Below are positions 26,828 through 35,021 of a stretch of 64,000 bases of DNA, piece after piece. This DNA comes from Actinomarina sp002308095. Its GTDB lineage: Bacteria; Actinomycetota; Acidimicrobiia; Actinomarinales; Actinomarinaceae. Location: contig JBJKUL010000002.1 in assembly GCA_045563135.1 (NCBI GenBank), positions 1 to 64,000 on the forward strand, read 5' to 3'. The notes beneath the pieces were generated by a model. The model made no database searches and was not told the DNA's origin. It saw only the letters and a list, made by a program, of their open reading frames with translations. The translations under genes and the position numbers were made by a program. Within the stretch, counting starts at the first letter, position 1. Each line of letters opens with the position of its first letter.

Positions 26828-27109
26828 ATGCAAGTCTTATACGCTTTAATTCCACTTCTTGGAGGATGGCTTGTCTATGGACTCATCGCGTCTCTATTTT
26901 TAAAAAGAGCAAGCAGTAGGGATTATTTACTTCTTATATCATCGGGTCTTATTGGGGGACTCATTGGAGGCTCTATAGGTGAGGGTATGGATATTCCTCA
27001 GAACTTATGGTGGATGCGTGAATTGTTAAAAATCGGAGTCACAATTGTAGCAATGTATACAATCCAGATAATCAGGTTGCAAGTTTATAACTTTAAAAAT
27101 AAAACCTAA
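26828..27109 (+). CDS. Small membrane protein with Gly-rich helix
   Basis: A 93-aa protein with three hydrophobic segments (about 3-26, 34-52 and 66-84); the second is Gly-rich (GLIGGLIGGSIGEG). It resembles small transglycosylase-associated/GlsB-like membrane proteins only superficially. The stop is interleaved with that of the convergent gene (CTAA at 27106-27109). Confidence 0.55.
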   Translation: MQVLYALIPLLGGWLVYGLIASLFLKRASSRDYLLLISSGLIGGLIGGSIGEGMDIPQNLWWMRELLKIGVTIVAMYTIQIIRLQVYNFKNKT

Positions 27110-27384
27110 TTTTTTGGCACTCTAGCTGCTTTTAGGAGACTTCCATTCTCATCAATCAAGCCACATCTCTTAGATAGTAGTTTTGTATTAAATGCAAATA
27201 AATTTTTTCTCCAAGTAGCAATATATCCGTATCCACCTGCTTCATCTAGTTTCGCGAATGCCGCATCAAGTTCTTTTGTTGATTCTGCAATAACCACTGG
27301 AAGATTTTCATACACGGCATCATAGTCTTCAGAAGGCTGAATTTTAGACGAGAGTAGCAATGTGTCTAATAATGAATTACTCAT
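27106..27384 (-). CDS. Unidentified small protein at the end of the mannitol PTS operon
   Basis: A 92-aa protein, mixed alpha/beta in appearance (AVYENLPVVIAESTKELDAAFAKLDEAGGYGYIATWRK is the core), without Cys-rich or membrane features apart from one Cys. It overlaps ptsH by 8 bp and so is translationally coupled to it as the last gene of the operon. A role tied to PTS phosphotransfer is suggested only by position. Confidence 0.55.
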   Translation of the reverse strand: MSNSLLDTLLLSSKIQPSEDYDAVYENLPVVIAESTKELDAAFAKLDEAGGYGYIATWRKNLFAFNTKLLSKRCGLIDENGSLLKAARVPKN

Positions 27385-27661
27385 TGTCTAGCAACTCCTC
27401 AAATTTTGCTAAGTAAAGTTCTTCTTCTTCTCCGTCTAAAGTCAATACGAAGGGTCTATCTTTTGCAATCCCTAAACTCAAAATTCCAATCATGCTTTTT
27501 CCGTCTTTTTCAACTAGTTCTTCTTCTCCAGTTTGTGGATTTTTCTTATTAAATTTTACTGTTACTGTACCGTTGAATTCTTGAGCAATTTTAACAAAAA
27601 GGCTTGCAGGTCTTGCGTGTAAGCCGACTTCATCCTTAACAACTAATTCTTTTTCTAACAT
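27377..27661 (-). CDS. ptsH: PTS phosphocarrier protein HPr
   Basis: A 94-aa HPr. The active-site His15 sits in VGLHARPASLFV, and the regulatory-serine region is KDGKSMIGILSLGI with Ser56. There is a roughly 10-residue Pro/Glu-rich insertion before this motif compared with the classical Ser46 spacing. HPr carries phosphate from enzyme I (ptsI, 37783-39414) to the EIIA proteins encoded nearby. Unusually for a general component, the gene lies downstream of mtlD within the mannitol operon (starts 1 bp after it). Confidence 0.94.
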   Translation of the reverse strand: MLEKELVVKDEVGLHARPASLFVKIAQEFNGTVTVKFNKKNPQTGEEELVEKDGKSMIGILSLGIAKDRPFVLTLDGEEEELYLAKFEELLDNE

Positions 27662-28741
27662 TTATGAACCTAGCCTTTCAATGTAATTGTTACTATTATT
27701 TTGTATTTCCCAAAACTCATTATATATATATGTTTTTCCCTTTGTTAATACTGCCCGCTTAAAGCTAGTAAAACCATCAACTTGCTGGAAGTCCTCATTA
27801 ATAATAATGTCAAATACTGTTCTGAATGTGTCAATCTCACTACTATTGCTAATCAATAACCTCAAGGGATATTCAAACCTTTCATTTTTAGCAAATTTAA
27901 TTTCAGGGTTTCTAGCAATTCTGACAACCTCGTCATTTATATCTGGAAGTGCAAATCTATTAATAATCGTTCTACAAAACTCATCTAGAACTTCATCTGT
28001 TTTTGAAAAAATAGAATAGGCCTCTGATAAATTCTTTACAGCTTTTTCTGCGAATTCTTTACCCTTTGTACTTGCAATTACCTCATGAATATATAAATTT
28101 TCATTAGATAGTCCAAAGTAAGCAAGTTGTAGGTGAAGCCCATTTAAAAGCCATAATTTTTTATAAAATTCATTTTCGTAATCTTTATATGAAACTATTT
28201 CTGATGACTCAAGTGGTCGTAATAAAGTTGAGTCATCCAAGATAATTGAACCATAGGTTTCGACAATGACATCAAGAGATCTCATTGGCTGAGGCGGAAC
28301 AATTTTATCAACGACTGCATCAATGATATTTAAGTTAGGGTTTAAGGATTTGAATTTTTTACTAGTACTGCTTGAAGCTCTGTACATATTTTCAAACGCT
28401 ATAAATACCTGTTCTTTTTCATGATCAAGTAAAGCTACTTCTTGAAAAATACTCTCTACAAACTTGGGTCCGACAGAAGTTGAAATTAGATCAGCATTCA
28501 GGAGTATCTCTTTAAGTTTTTTTTTGTCATTTAAACTAACCGCTCTAACATTTTGTATATGCTCTTCTCGTGTTCCGTTTATATCAAGAGAGGATATCTT
28601 GTATTGACTTTTCTCGTTTACTTGGTCTATTAGGTTTTCGTTAACATCTACAAAAGTAACATTAAAGCTATTAGCTTGAAGTGTTGGAGCAATAAATCCT
28701 CTACCAATATTCCCTGCACCAAAATGAACGGCCTGTTTCAT
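27662..28741 (-). CDS. mtlD: Mannitol-1-phosphate 5-dehydrogenase
   Basis: A 359-aa NAD-dependent polyol dehydrogenase: N-terminal Rossmann motif FGAGNIGRGFI near residue 7, and the C-terminal polyol dehydrogenase domain with KLWLLNGLHLQLAYFG near 191, corresponding to the Lys-x4-N-x2-H catalytic set of the long-chain mannitol dehydrogenase family. It converts mannitol-1-phosphate to fructose-6-phosphate. It overlaps the EIIA gene by 4 bp. It is slightly shorter than the E. coli enzyme. Confidence 0.92.
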   Translation of the reverse strand: MKQAVHFGAGNIGRGFIAPTLQANSFNVTFVDVNENLIDQVNEKSQYKISSLDINGTREEHIQNVRAVSLNDKKKLKEILLNADLISTSVGPKFVESIFQEVALLDHEKEQVFIAFENMYRASSSTSKKFKSLNPNLNIIDAVVDKIVPPQPMRSLDVIVETYGSIILDDSTLLRPLESSEIVSYKDYENEFYKKLWLLNGLHLQLAYFGLSNENLYIHEVIASTKGKEFAEKAVKNLSEAYSIFSKTDEVLDEFCRTIINRFALPDINDEVVRIARNPEIKFAKNERFEYPLRLLISNSSEIDTFRTVFDIIINEDFQQVDGFTSFKRAVLTKGKTYIYNEFWEIQNNSNNYIERLGS

Positions 28742-29181
28742 AAACTCATAGATAAAAGATTAAATATATTATCAACAGATGATTCTTGCCAAAGTTTTTT
28801 TGCATCCTCTTCTTCTTCTATCGCGTCAGCTAAAGCAGCCAGTACACCCATGTGATCATCAGAATTAGCTGCAATACCAACTATTACATATGCCATTTCT
28901 TCATTCCAAAGAACACCATCAGGGACCTGAATAACACTAATTCCTGTGTGCTTTACATGCTTAGAACCCTCTGACATACCATGAGGTATTGCTACTCCAT
29001 TCCCTATGTATGTAGCGAAGGATTGCGTATCAAGCTTCTCTAGCATTGATTGGATATAGTCTTTTTCAATGTAGCCATTCTGAAGCAGAATTTCTCCTGC
29101 AGCTATTGTGGCTTCTTCCTTCGAAGAAAAGTTTTGACCAGTCAGAATAGATTCTTTTACTAAAACCTCAATTTGATTCAT
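28738..29181 (-). CDS. PTS mannitol-type EIIA protein
   Basis: A 147-aa fructose/mannitol-family EIIA. His67 in GNGVAIPHGMS is the phospho-acceptor, receiving phosphate from HPr and passing it to EIIB. It is free-standing rather than fused to EIICB. It overlaps both EIIB and mtlD by 4 bp. Confidence 0.92.
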   Translation of the reverse strand: MNQIEVLVKESILTGQNFSSKEEATIAAGEILLQNGYIEKDYIQSMLEKLDTQSFATYIGNGVAIPHGMSEGSKHVKHTGISVIQVPDGVLWNEEMAYVIVGIAANSDDHMGVLAALADAIEEEEDAKKLWQESSVDNIFNLLSMSL

Positions 29182-29498
29182 GAAGAGGTAATTTCATTAC
29201 CTTCTGCTAAATCTGAAATTAGTTTTTTTAAAGATGGATCATTCATGAACATAGTAAATTGAATAATTACCGCATTATCAGGTGCTGCAGCTTTGGCTGC
29301 ACCAGAAAGACCCGTATGGCAAACAACTATGTCAGAATCTGCGGGAATTTGTGTCGCTGGTGCGTGAACGATTTCCACGTCTAATCCAGCTTTTTTTGCT
29401 TTTTTAATTAGACCATTTTTAACCATCAAACTTGATCCAGCTCCGGCCTCACATGCCAGGCATATTTTTTTAACTTCTGATGCTTGTATTGAACTCAT
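29178..29498 (-). CDS. PTS mannitol-type EIIB protein
   Basis: A 106-aa EIIB. The phosphocysteine is Cys16 in LACEAGAGSSLM. The start at 29498 is fixed by a strong ribosome-binding site (GGAGG, 5 nt upstream); the frame is open further upstream, but that part runs into the hairpin. In most bacteria EIIB-Mtl is fused behind EIIC; here it is a separate gene separated from EIIC by a terminator-like hairpin. Confidence 0.9.
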   Translation of the reverse strand: MSSIQASEVKKICLACEAGAGSSLMVKNGLIKKAKKAGLDVEIVHAPATQIPADSDIVVCHTGLSGAAKAAAPDNAVIIQFTMFMNDPSLKKLISDLAEGNEITSS

Positions 29499-29507
29499 TT
29501 TTCCTCC

Positions 29508-29545
29508 AAAAAAAATTGACTCGGGAGTTTTACCTCCCAAGTCAA
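29508..29545 (-). terminator. Terminator-like hairpin with T-tract between EIIC and EIIB of the mannitol operon
   Basis: On the minus strand a 12-bp stem (one G-U) with a 6-nt loop (29545-29516) is followed directly by eight T residues (29515-29508). It fulfils the criteria of an intrinsic terminator, yet it lies 20 nt after the EIIC stop and just before the EIIB ribosome-binding site. It would reduce, or after RNA processing uncouple, expression of EIIB, EIIA, mtlD and ptsH relative to EIIC. Confidence 0.75.
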
Positions 29546-29565
29546 TTATAACTTATTAGTTTATG

Positions 29566-30627
29566 TTAGACAGTAGGTATATTGCTTTCGATAGTAGCTT
29601 CTACGCCTGCGTCTGTTTCTTTGATTGGGCGAGCTCTTAGTAAAATAACACCGACTACAGCAGATGCTGCTGTTGCGATTGCTACTCCACCTAGAACTGC
29701 AAAAGCCCCACCTTTTGGAAGCATAGCAATGTATGCAAAAATACTTCCTGGTGATGGAGGTCCTACAAGGCCTGCTCCGGTTGCTACGAACCAAAGGTCA
29801 GCTGAAATTCCACCAGCCCACATTGCGATGATCATAATTGGATGACCAAGGACATATGGGAAATAGATTTCGTGAATTCCTCCAAAGAAATGGATAATTA
29901 TTGAGCCAGGTGCGGATTCTTTCCACATTCCTGTACCAGCAAACCAATATGCTAGAAGTAATCCAAGTCCAGGACCTGGGTTAGTTTCCAGTAAGAAATA
30001 TATTGATTGACCAGCTTCTGCTGACTCAGCTGCTCCAAGAGGTGTTAACACACCTTGGTTTACAGCATTGTTTAAGAACAATACTTTTGCAACTTCAATA
30101 GGAATGTCAGCTAACGGAACTAGACCACTGTCTACTAACGCTGCTGCACCATTTCCTAATGCTTCTGTAATTGCATCAAGTATTGGACTGATAATGTTAA
30201 AAGCTAGAACAGCAAGACCCCAACCCAAAATACCAAGTGAGAAGTTATCATATAACATCTCAAAACCTTCTGGTATATTGTCTTGTAATCTACTATCCAC
30301 TTGCTTAAGTACCCAAGCTGCTGCTGGACCAATGGCCATAGCACCTAGGAACTGCGGTGAAGATGTTGCAACAATAATTGCTGTTGTAACGACTGCACCA
30401 ATCACACCACCTCTATGACCATGTACCATTTTTCCACCTGTGTAACCTAACAGAAGTGGAAGAAGAGTCAGAATCATAGGACCCACCATTTGGACCAAAT
30501 CTTCATTTGGTAACCAACCAGTTGGTATATAAAGTGCTGTAATCAAACCCCAAGCAATGAAAGCACCAATGTTAGGAATAACCATTCCTGACATAGCACC
30601 GCCAACGCGTTGTATGGATTCTTTCAT
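29566..30627 (-). CDS. mtlA: PTS mannitol-type EIIC permease
   Basis: A 353-aa membrane permease of the mannitol EIIC family: IQRVGGAMSGMVIPNIGAFIAWG at the start, GYTGGKMVHGHRGGVIGAV near 63, and FFGGIHEIYFPYVL near 249, which contains the conserved G-I-H-E substrate motif of fructose/mannitol EIIC. It has about eight helices. It imports mannitol with phosphorylation. It is the first gene of the operon, with a strong ribosome-binding site (AGGGGG) and candidate operators upstream. Confidence 0.93.
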   Translation of the reverse strand: MKESIQRVGGAMSGMVIPNIGAFIAWGLITALYIPTGWLPNEDLVQMVGPMILTLLPLLLGYTGGKMVHGHRGGVIGAVVTTAIIVATSSPQFLGAMAIGPAAAWVLKQVDSRLQDNIPEGFEMLYDNFSLGILGWGLAVLAFNIISPILDAITEALGNGAAALVDSGLVPLADIPIEVAKVLFLNNAVNQGVLTPLGAAESAEAGQSIYFLLETNPGPGLGLLLAYWFAGTGMWKESAPGSIIIHFFGGIHEIYFPYVLGHPIMIIAMWAGGISADLWFVATGAGLVGPPSPGSIFAYIAMLPKGGAFAVLGGVAIATAASAVVGVILLRARPIKETDAGVEATIESNIPTV

Positions 30628-30641
30628 ATTACAATCCCCCT

Positions 30642-30679
30642 AACGATCGTTTGTGTTGATTTTCAACATTCTCATTATA
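30642..30679 (-). promoter_or_regulatory. Promoter and palindromic operator candidates of the mannitol operon
   Basis: On the minus strand TATAAT (30679-30674) is followed at the expected start site by an inverted repeat GTTGA-AAA-TCAAC (30667-30655) and then by the 10-bp palindrome AACGATCGTT (30651-30642), before the ribosome-binding site. A repressor bound here would block transcription. No obvious -35 box is seen, so an activator may be needed. Confidence 0.45.
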
Positions 30680-30813
30680 AAAGTAGATTTTCCTGTTTCA
30701 CTTTAACTTTTGTTCATCTAAAATTAAATATGTAACTATATTTTTACCTAAAAGTCTATTTTTTAGGCAAATATCAGCAAATAAAGCTTGTTTCTAAAAT
30801 AAAAGGGGTTTTT

Positions 30814-31200
30814 TTGAAAAATATTCTGATTTTTTTAATTTTAATTGCTTTTTTAGCTGCTTTATCTATTGGGGCAACAGGATCATTGGTTTCGGGGACC
30901 TCTGGAGTGTTTAATAAAGTACAAGGTGAAGTCTTTCAAGAAACGTCGAGTGAAGTGCTTATTGAAGGTAAAAAACTGTATATCTCTATAAATCAAAAAG
31001 GGGAAGAGAATGCAGAGAAAATAGTAATTGATTGTCTTAATTTTTATGCGGAAAAATATCCCGACCTATCGGAGTACACTTGTGATTTAGTGGTGAGAAA
31101 AAACTTAATCATTGACGATAGTTGTAATTATCTTTCTGGACTACTGAGTAAAAAAGAATCTGAAGAATCGATTACTTTAGATTACAACACTGATTGTTAA
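30814..31200 (+). CDS. Small exported or membrane-anchored protein of unknown function
   Basis: A 128-aa protein starting at TTG, with an AAAGGGG ribosome-binding site. Residues 1-22 form a hydrophobic signal/anchor. The rest contains four cysteines (in VIDCLN, YTCDL, DSCNY and the terminal DC) that could form disulfides outside the membrane. No family is recognised. The gene is alone between two minus-strand PTS operons and shares interleaved stops (TTAA, 31197-31200) with the lipoyl-protein gene. Confidence 0.5.
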   Translation: MKNILIFLILIAFLAALSIGATGSLVSGTSGVFNKVQGEVFQETSSEVLIEGKKLYISINQKGEENAEKIVIDCLNFYAEKYPDLSEYTCDLVVRKNLIIDDSCNYLSGLLSKKESEESITLDYNTDC

Positions 31201-31469
31201 TCAAATAGAGAGCCTAGTAGACTTTCTCCCTCAACCTCTATTTCGGCAAGAGTTTCTCCTACATTTAACATTGAACCCTCTTCAGCAACAAGTTTTACAA
31301 TTTTTCCATCAAAAGGACTATCTAAATCCATATCTACTTTATCTGTAGCAATCTCGGCTATGACATCGCCTTTTTTTACTTCATCTCCAACATTTACTTT
31401 CCAAGTTAGTAGTTCCGCTTCTGTCATTTGGTCAGACATTGCAGGAAGAATGATATTCTCATTACTCAT
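31197..31469 (-). CDS. Stand-alone lipoyl-domain protein
   Basis: A 90-aa single lipoyl/biotinyl domain: NIILPAMSDQMTEAELLTWKVNVGDEV with the modified Lys44 in ATDKVDMDLDSPF, followed by the second half ending AEIEVEGESLL. In classical 2-oxoacid dehydrogenases this domain is fused to the E2 acyltransferase core; here there is no linker, no subunit-binding domain and no acyltransferase, and the convergent gene leaves no room for a lost one. It overlaps the E1 beta gene by 8 bp. It may accept an acyl group from E1 and hand it to a separate partner. Confidence 0.85.
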   Translation of the reverse strand: MSNENIILPAMSDQMTEAELLTWKVNVGDEVKKGDVIAEIATDKVDMDLDSPFDGKIVKLVAEEGSMLNVGETLAEIEVEGESLLGSLFD

Positions 31470-32454
31470 TACTCATCATCTCCTTTATTTTTTTTACGAT
31501 ATCCTCTTCTTGAGGTATTACAGTTGTTTCTAAATGTTTTGCTGACGGCATTGGACTATGTAAACCTGCCAATATTTCGGGTGCTTGTGTCAGCGCTTTA
31601 AAAGCACGAGAGGAAACAACTTCAGAAATTAAAGTAGATCCTATAGAACTACTTGCAGGTGCTTCTTGGCAAACAAGTAATTTCTTTGTTTTTTCAACAG
31701 ATTCAATTATCTTCTCTGAATCTAAAGGTGACAAAGTTAGTAAATCAATAACCTCTATTGAATACTTCCCAAGAGATTCATCTTTAGTAGCGTTAATAAC
31801 AGTGTTGACCATATTTGAATATGAAGCAATAGTTATATCACTTCCCTCTTTTACAACTTTTGACTTACCAAGTGCTGACGAGTCAGAAGGCATTGGCCCT
31901 AAATTTACATCCGACTTAAGCTTGTAAATTAATTTATGTTCCATAAATATAATGGGATTTGGATCAACAAAAGAAGCTAATAACAAGTCATAGGCATTTT
32001 GAGGATTTGATGGTGTCACAACCTTTAATCCTGGAACATGACAAAACCATGATTCTAATGACTGGCTGTGTTGTGCTGCAGCACCAGTCCCTGCACCACT
32101 TGCTCCTCGAACAACCATGGGAACATTTACAGCACCTCCATACATAAAGTGTAATTTTGCAGCCTGGTTTACTATTGGATCCATTGCATTAACTATGAAA
32201 TCGCTAAATTGCATCTCAACAATTGGTTTAGACCCAGTAATGGCAGCACCTACAGCTAAGCCAGCAATAACATCCTCTGAAATAGGTGTATCTTTTATTC
32301 TTTCTTCGCCGTACTTTTCGAGTAATCCATCGGTGACTCCGAATGCTCCGCCATATACACCAATATCTTCTCCTGCCATAAATGTTGTATCATTAGAGTC
32401 TAAGCAAAGTGAAAGGGCTTCTTTAATTGCTTGACCTGTAGTCATCTCAGGCAT
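31462..32454 (-). CDS. 2-oxoacid/acetoin dehydrogenase-type E1 beta subunit
   Basis: A 330-aa transketolase-like subunit: TFMAGEDIGVYGGAFGVTDGL near residue 24, KDTPISEDVIAGLAVGAA near 53, VEMQFSDFIVNAMDPIVNQAAKLHFM near 78, and a C-terminal domain with LVCQEAPASSSIG. It pairs with E1 alpha to form the ThDP site that cleaves a 2-oxo compound and makes an acyl-lipoyl group. It overlaps E1 alpha and the lipoyl gene by 8 bp each. Pyruvate, acetoin, branched-chain and other oxo-compounds cannot be distinguished by eye. Confidence 0.88.
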   Translation of the reverse strand: MPEMTTGQAIKEALSLCLDSNDTTFMAGEDIGVYGGAFGVTDGLLEKYGEERIKDTPISEDVIAGLAVGAAITGSKPIVEMQFSDFIVNAMDPIVNQAAKLHFMYGGAVNVPMVVRGASGAGTGAAAQHSQSLESWFCHVPGLKVVTPSNPQNAYDLLLASFVDPNPIIFMEHKLIYKLKSDVNLGPMPSDSSALGKSKVVKEGSDITIASYSNMVNTVINATKDESLGKYSIEVIDLLTLSPLDSEKIIESVEKTKKLLVCQEAPASSSIGSTLISEVVSSRAFKALTQAPEILAGLHSPMPSAKHLETTVIPQEEDIVKKIKEMMSNE

Positions 32455-33400
32455 AAGAGTCCTCCTCTAGATTCGTCTTGGGACTCTCAGGTGACTCTAA
32501 AGCTTTTTTAACTGAATTTTTTATCAACTCTTTTACTTCAGTTTCAATCTTTTTCAAGGTATCCACTTCAATTTTTTCCTCAGTTAATTTACCTATAAAT
32601 CGTTTAAGGGGATCTTTTTCATCCTTCCAGAAATTAATCTCATCTGATGACCTATAAAGATTTCGGTCAGACTTAGAGTGACCTCTATACCTATATGTAA
32701 CAGATTCAATAAACATGGGCTTTTTAGAACTTTTTATTGTGTCCTTAAATTTTGATACAGTGTTATATACTTCTTCAACATCGTTGCCATCTATGGAAAT
32801 ACTTTCAATACCGTAAGACTCAGCTCTTTGTGCAATAGATCCACCTGCTACAGCATTTTCTGATGCCATAGACATCCCATATTGATTATTTTCACAAATA
32901 AATAAAACTGGTAAATCCCACAGTGATGCCAGATTTAATGCCTCATGAAATGACCCTTCATTTACTGCTCCATCCCCAAAAAAACAAAGAACAATATTAT
33001 CAATGTTTTGCATTTGTAGTGATAAAGCTGCACCGACTGAAATTGTTAAACTACCGGCAACAATCCCATTTGCCCCTAAGTTACCATTTGATAAATCTGC
33101 AATATGCATAGATCCACCTCTACCTCTACAGTATCCGTCTTCTCTACCAAGTAATTCAGCAAACATTTTGTAGGGATCCGCACCTTTTGCTAGACAGTGG
33201 CCGTGACCACGATGAGTTGAAGTAATAAGATCTTCTTTTTCCAAAGCCAAACATGCACCAGTAGCGGTTGCTTCTTGCCCTATTGATAAATGCATTGTGC
33301 CGTGCAGAAGTCCTCTTGAAAACATCTCTTCTAAAGCTTCTTCAAATAAACGAATTAGAAGCATCATTCGATAAAGTTCTAATTTATTTTCTTGATTCAC
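32447..33400 (-). CDS. 2-oxoacid/acetoin dehydrogenase-type E1 alpha subunit
   Basis: A 317-aa ThDP-binding subunit beginning at GTG. The ThDP/Mg motif runs from G142-D-G to N171-N172 (FGDGAVNEGSF...ENNQYGMS). STHRGHGHCLAKGADP near residue 61 and GRGGSMHIAD near 93 are typical of the pyruvate/acetoin E1 alpha group. It sits in a polyol-PTS operon, 13 bp after a SAF-domain dehydrogenase gene, so its substrate is likely derived from the imported polyol rather than bulk pyruvate. Confidence 0.88.
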   Translation of the reverse strand: MNQENKLELYRMMLLIRLFEEALEEMFSRGLLHGTMHLSIGQEATATGACLALEKEDLITSTHRGHGHCLAKGADPYKMFAELLGREDGYCRGRGGSMHIADLSNGNLGANGIVAGSLTISVGAALSLQMQNIDNIVLCFFGDGAVNEGSFHEALNLASLWDLPVLFICENNQYGMSMASENAVAGGSIAQRAESYGIESISIDGNDVEEVYNTVSKFKDTIKSSKKPMFIESVTYRYRGHSKSDRNLYRSSDEINFWKDEKDPLKRFIGKLTEEKIEVDTLKKIETEVKELIKNSVKKALESPESPKTNLEEDSYA

Positions 33401-33413
33401 ATTTACCTTTTTT

Positions 33414-34664
33414 TTAATTATTTTGCTTACTGCGTAATTTATTGATTAAATTATCGGGCAGTTCAATACTATCTTTTGGAATAGGTTCACCTTGTTTTAT
33501 TTCACTAGTTACAGATGCTCCCTCGATTAAGCCTAAAGGAGCTAGTCCCTCTGTTTCAGAATAAGGGTACGCAACACCATAAGAAGAAAATCCCCCTATC
33601 CCGTCTATTTTATCTCCAGGTTTTAAATCTTTTTTAGCATGACCTATTACCTCTGAAATCCAGGTTGTTGGTTGTAATCCAGGTTCATTATTTATAATTG
33701 CCATCCCAACACTCCTTGGAGCTTCAACAGAAGCTAAGTGATAGGGTCTGTAGAGAGTGTAATAAGGACCTTCTCCCATAGACAGATAGGCCATCTCTTC
33801 AATAATTGTAGGATTGTCAGTTGTTACAATGGAGAATACTCCCGGTGCAGGACCAAAAGCAAAATCAACTCTACCTGATTCATTTAAAACACCGCCATCA
33901 GAAGTAGGAATCAAATTCTTATTTAATTCTGAAACCTCGCTGACTGGACCATTCATTCCTACCTTATCCAAGGGCATTCCTATACCATTAGATAGCGCTG
34001 TCATTTCAATCATAGTTTTACTGCCATCAACAAAACTTGCTAGCATTTTTGGATTCATATTTTTAACAAGTGCTCTATCTTTTAATGAATCCGGGGTAGC
34101 TGTTTGATCTAGTGGGTTATTTTTACCTTTGCCAATACAAACTACCTCAAAACCGATATCAACTGAAAAATCATATAGCTCTTTACATGCAACAGGTTCA
34201 TCTCCGTTTGCGACGCTGTATACAATACCTTTTTCGTTTGCCTGTTGAGCTAGGTACAAGCCAATGGTTATATCAGTTTCGACATTTAGCATCAAAATAT
34301 GCTTTCCTGCTTCAATGCAACTAGATGCAACCTCTGCTCCAACCCAAGGAACACCTGTTGCTTCGAAAACAACATCTATTGGAAGCTCTGCTAATTCTTT
34401 GGCATCATTAACGATTCCACCATTGCCATTGTTTATAGATGTAATTGCATCTTTGTTGTAACCTATGCTTCTCATCCCAGCAAGACCAAGGGCATTTTCT
34501 GCTCTTTTGTTATCTATATCGGCACAAGCTACTAGTTCCATTCCTGGTATACGACTAATTTGCGCAGCTAAACCAGATCCCATCTGTCCTGCTCCTGCAA
34601 GACCTACACGTACTGGTCTACCTAATTCTTTTTCTCTTTTAACTAGCTCTTGTGTAAAGTTCAT
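33414..34664 (-). CDS. SAF-domain NAD(P)-dependent oxidoreductase (COG4091-like)
   Basis: A 416-aa protein: N-terminal Rossmann fold with VGLAGAGQMGSGLAAQI at residues 20-36 and ADIDNKRAENAL, VDVVFEATG-like segment near 98, a homoserine-dehydrogenase-like middle (YSVANGDEPVACKELYDF near 148; PAPGVFSIVT near 273), and a C-terminal SAF-like region. Relatives are annotated 'predicted homoserine dehydrogenase', and at least one acts on a branched sugar acid. In this operon it takes the place of sorbitol-6-phosphate dehydrogenase, so it probably oxidises the phosphorylated polyol or a derivative. Confidence 0.75.
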   Translation of the reverse strand: MNFTQELVKREKELGRPVRVGLAGAGQMGSGLAAQISRIPGMELVACADIDNKRAENALGLAGMRSIGYNKDAITSINNGNGGIVNDAKELAELPIDVVFEATGVPWVGAEVASSCIEAGKHILMLNVETDITIGLYLAQQANEKGIVYSVANGDEPVACKELYDFSVDIGFEVVCIGKGKNNPLDQTATPDSLKDRALVKNMNPKMLASFVDGSKTMIEMTALSNGIGMPLDKVGMNGPVSEVSELNKNLIPTSDGGVLNESGRVDFAFGPAPGVFSIVTTDNPTIIEEMAYLSMGEGPYYTLYRPYHLASVEAPRSVGMAIINNEPGLQPTTWISEVIGHAKKDLKPGDKIDGIGGFSSYGVAYPYSETEGLAPLGLIEGASVTSEIKQGEPIPKDSIELPDNLINKLRSKQNN

Positions 34665-35021
34665 TTAAATTATCTCTATCCTGTCTTCTACTTTTACTTG
34701 TGGTTTATTAGTAAAGCTACAGCTAACATCCCCTGGTAATGCAGCTTCAGTTGCTGAATCAAGCTTTAGAACTAAATGTCCTAGGTTGATAAAATTTTCA
34801 TTCGCTACGGGCCCAACAGCTGTAACGACCAATTCCTCATTAGATAAATTTATCGTTGTCCCTACTTCAATTTTTCCTGTTACATCTTGTAATTCATGCA
34901 CTACTGCGACATCTTGCAGTTCTTCAGGAGCATTGTCTCCAAAGAATACAACTATCCCTTCTTCAAGAAATAGATGGGCTTGTTCTCCAATTTTTACTAT
35001 TTTTGAAGAATATATCCCCAC
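34665..35021 (-). CDS. srlB: PTS glucitol/sorbitol-type EIIA
   Basis: A 118-aa EIIA of the glucitol family, a beta-sandwich protein. The phospho-acceptor is His42 in VAVVHELQDV; VVTAVGPVANENFINLGHLVLKLD and LPGDVSCSF are family features. It passes phosphate from HPr to EIIB. It abuts the EIIB gene (1-bp overlap) and the dehydrogenase gene. Symbol by family; the substrate may not be sorbitol. Confidence 0.88.
   Translation of the reverse strand: MGIYSSKIVKIGEQAHLFLEEGIVVFFGDNAPEELQDVAVVHELQDVTGKIEVGTTINLSNEELVVTAVGPVANENFINLGHLVLKLDSATEAALPGDVSCSFTNKPQVKVEDRIEII

Noticed and set aside
29561..29794. Ser/Arg-rich open frame inside the EIIC gene
   Set aside because: Out-of-frame shadow of the EIIC gene; odd composition and no start signal.
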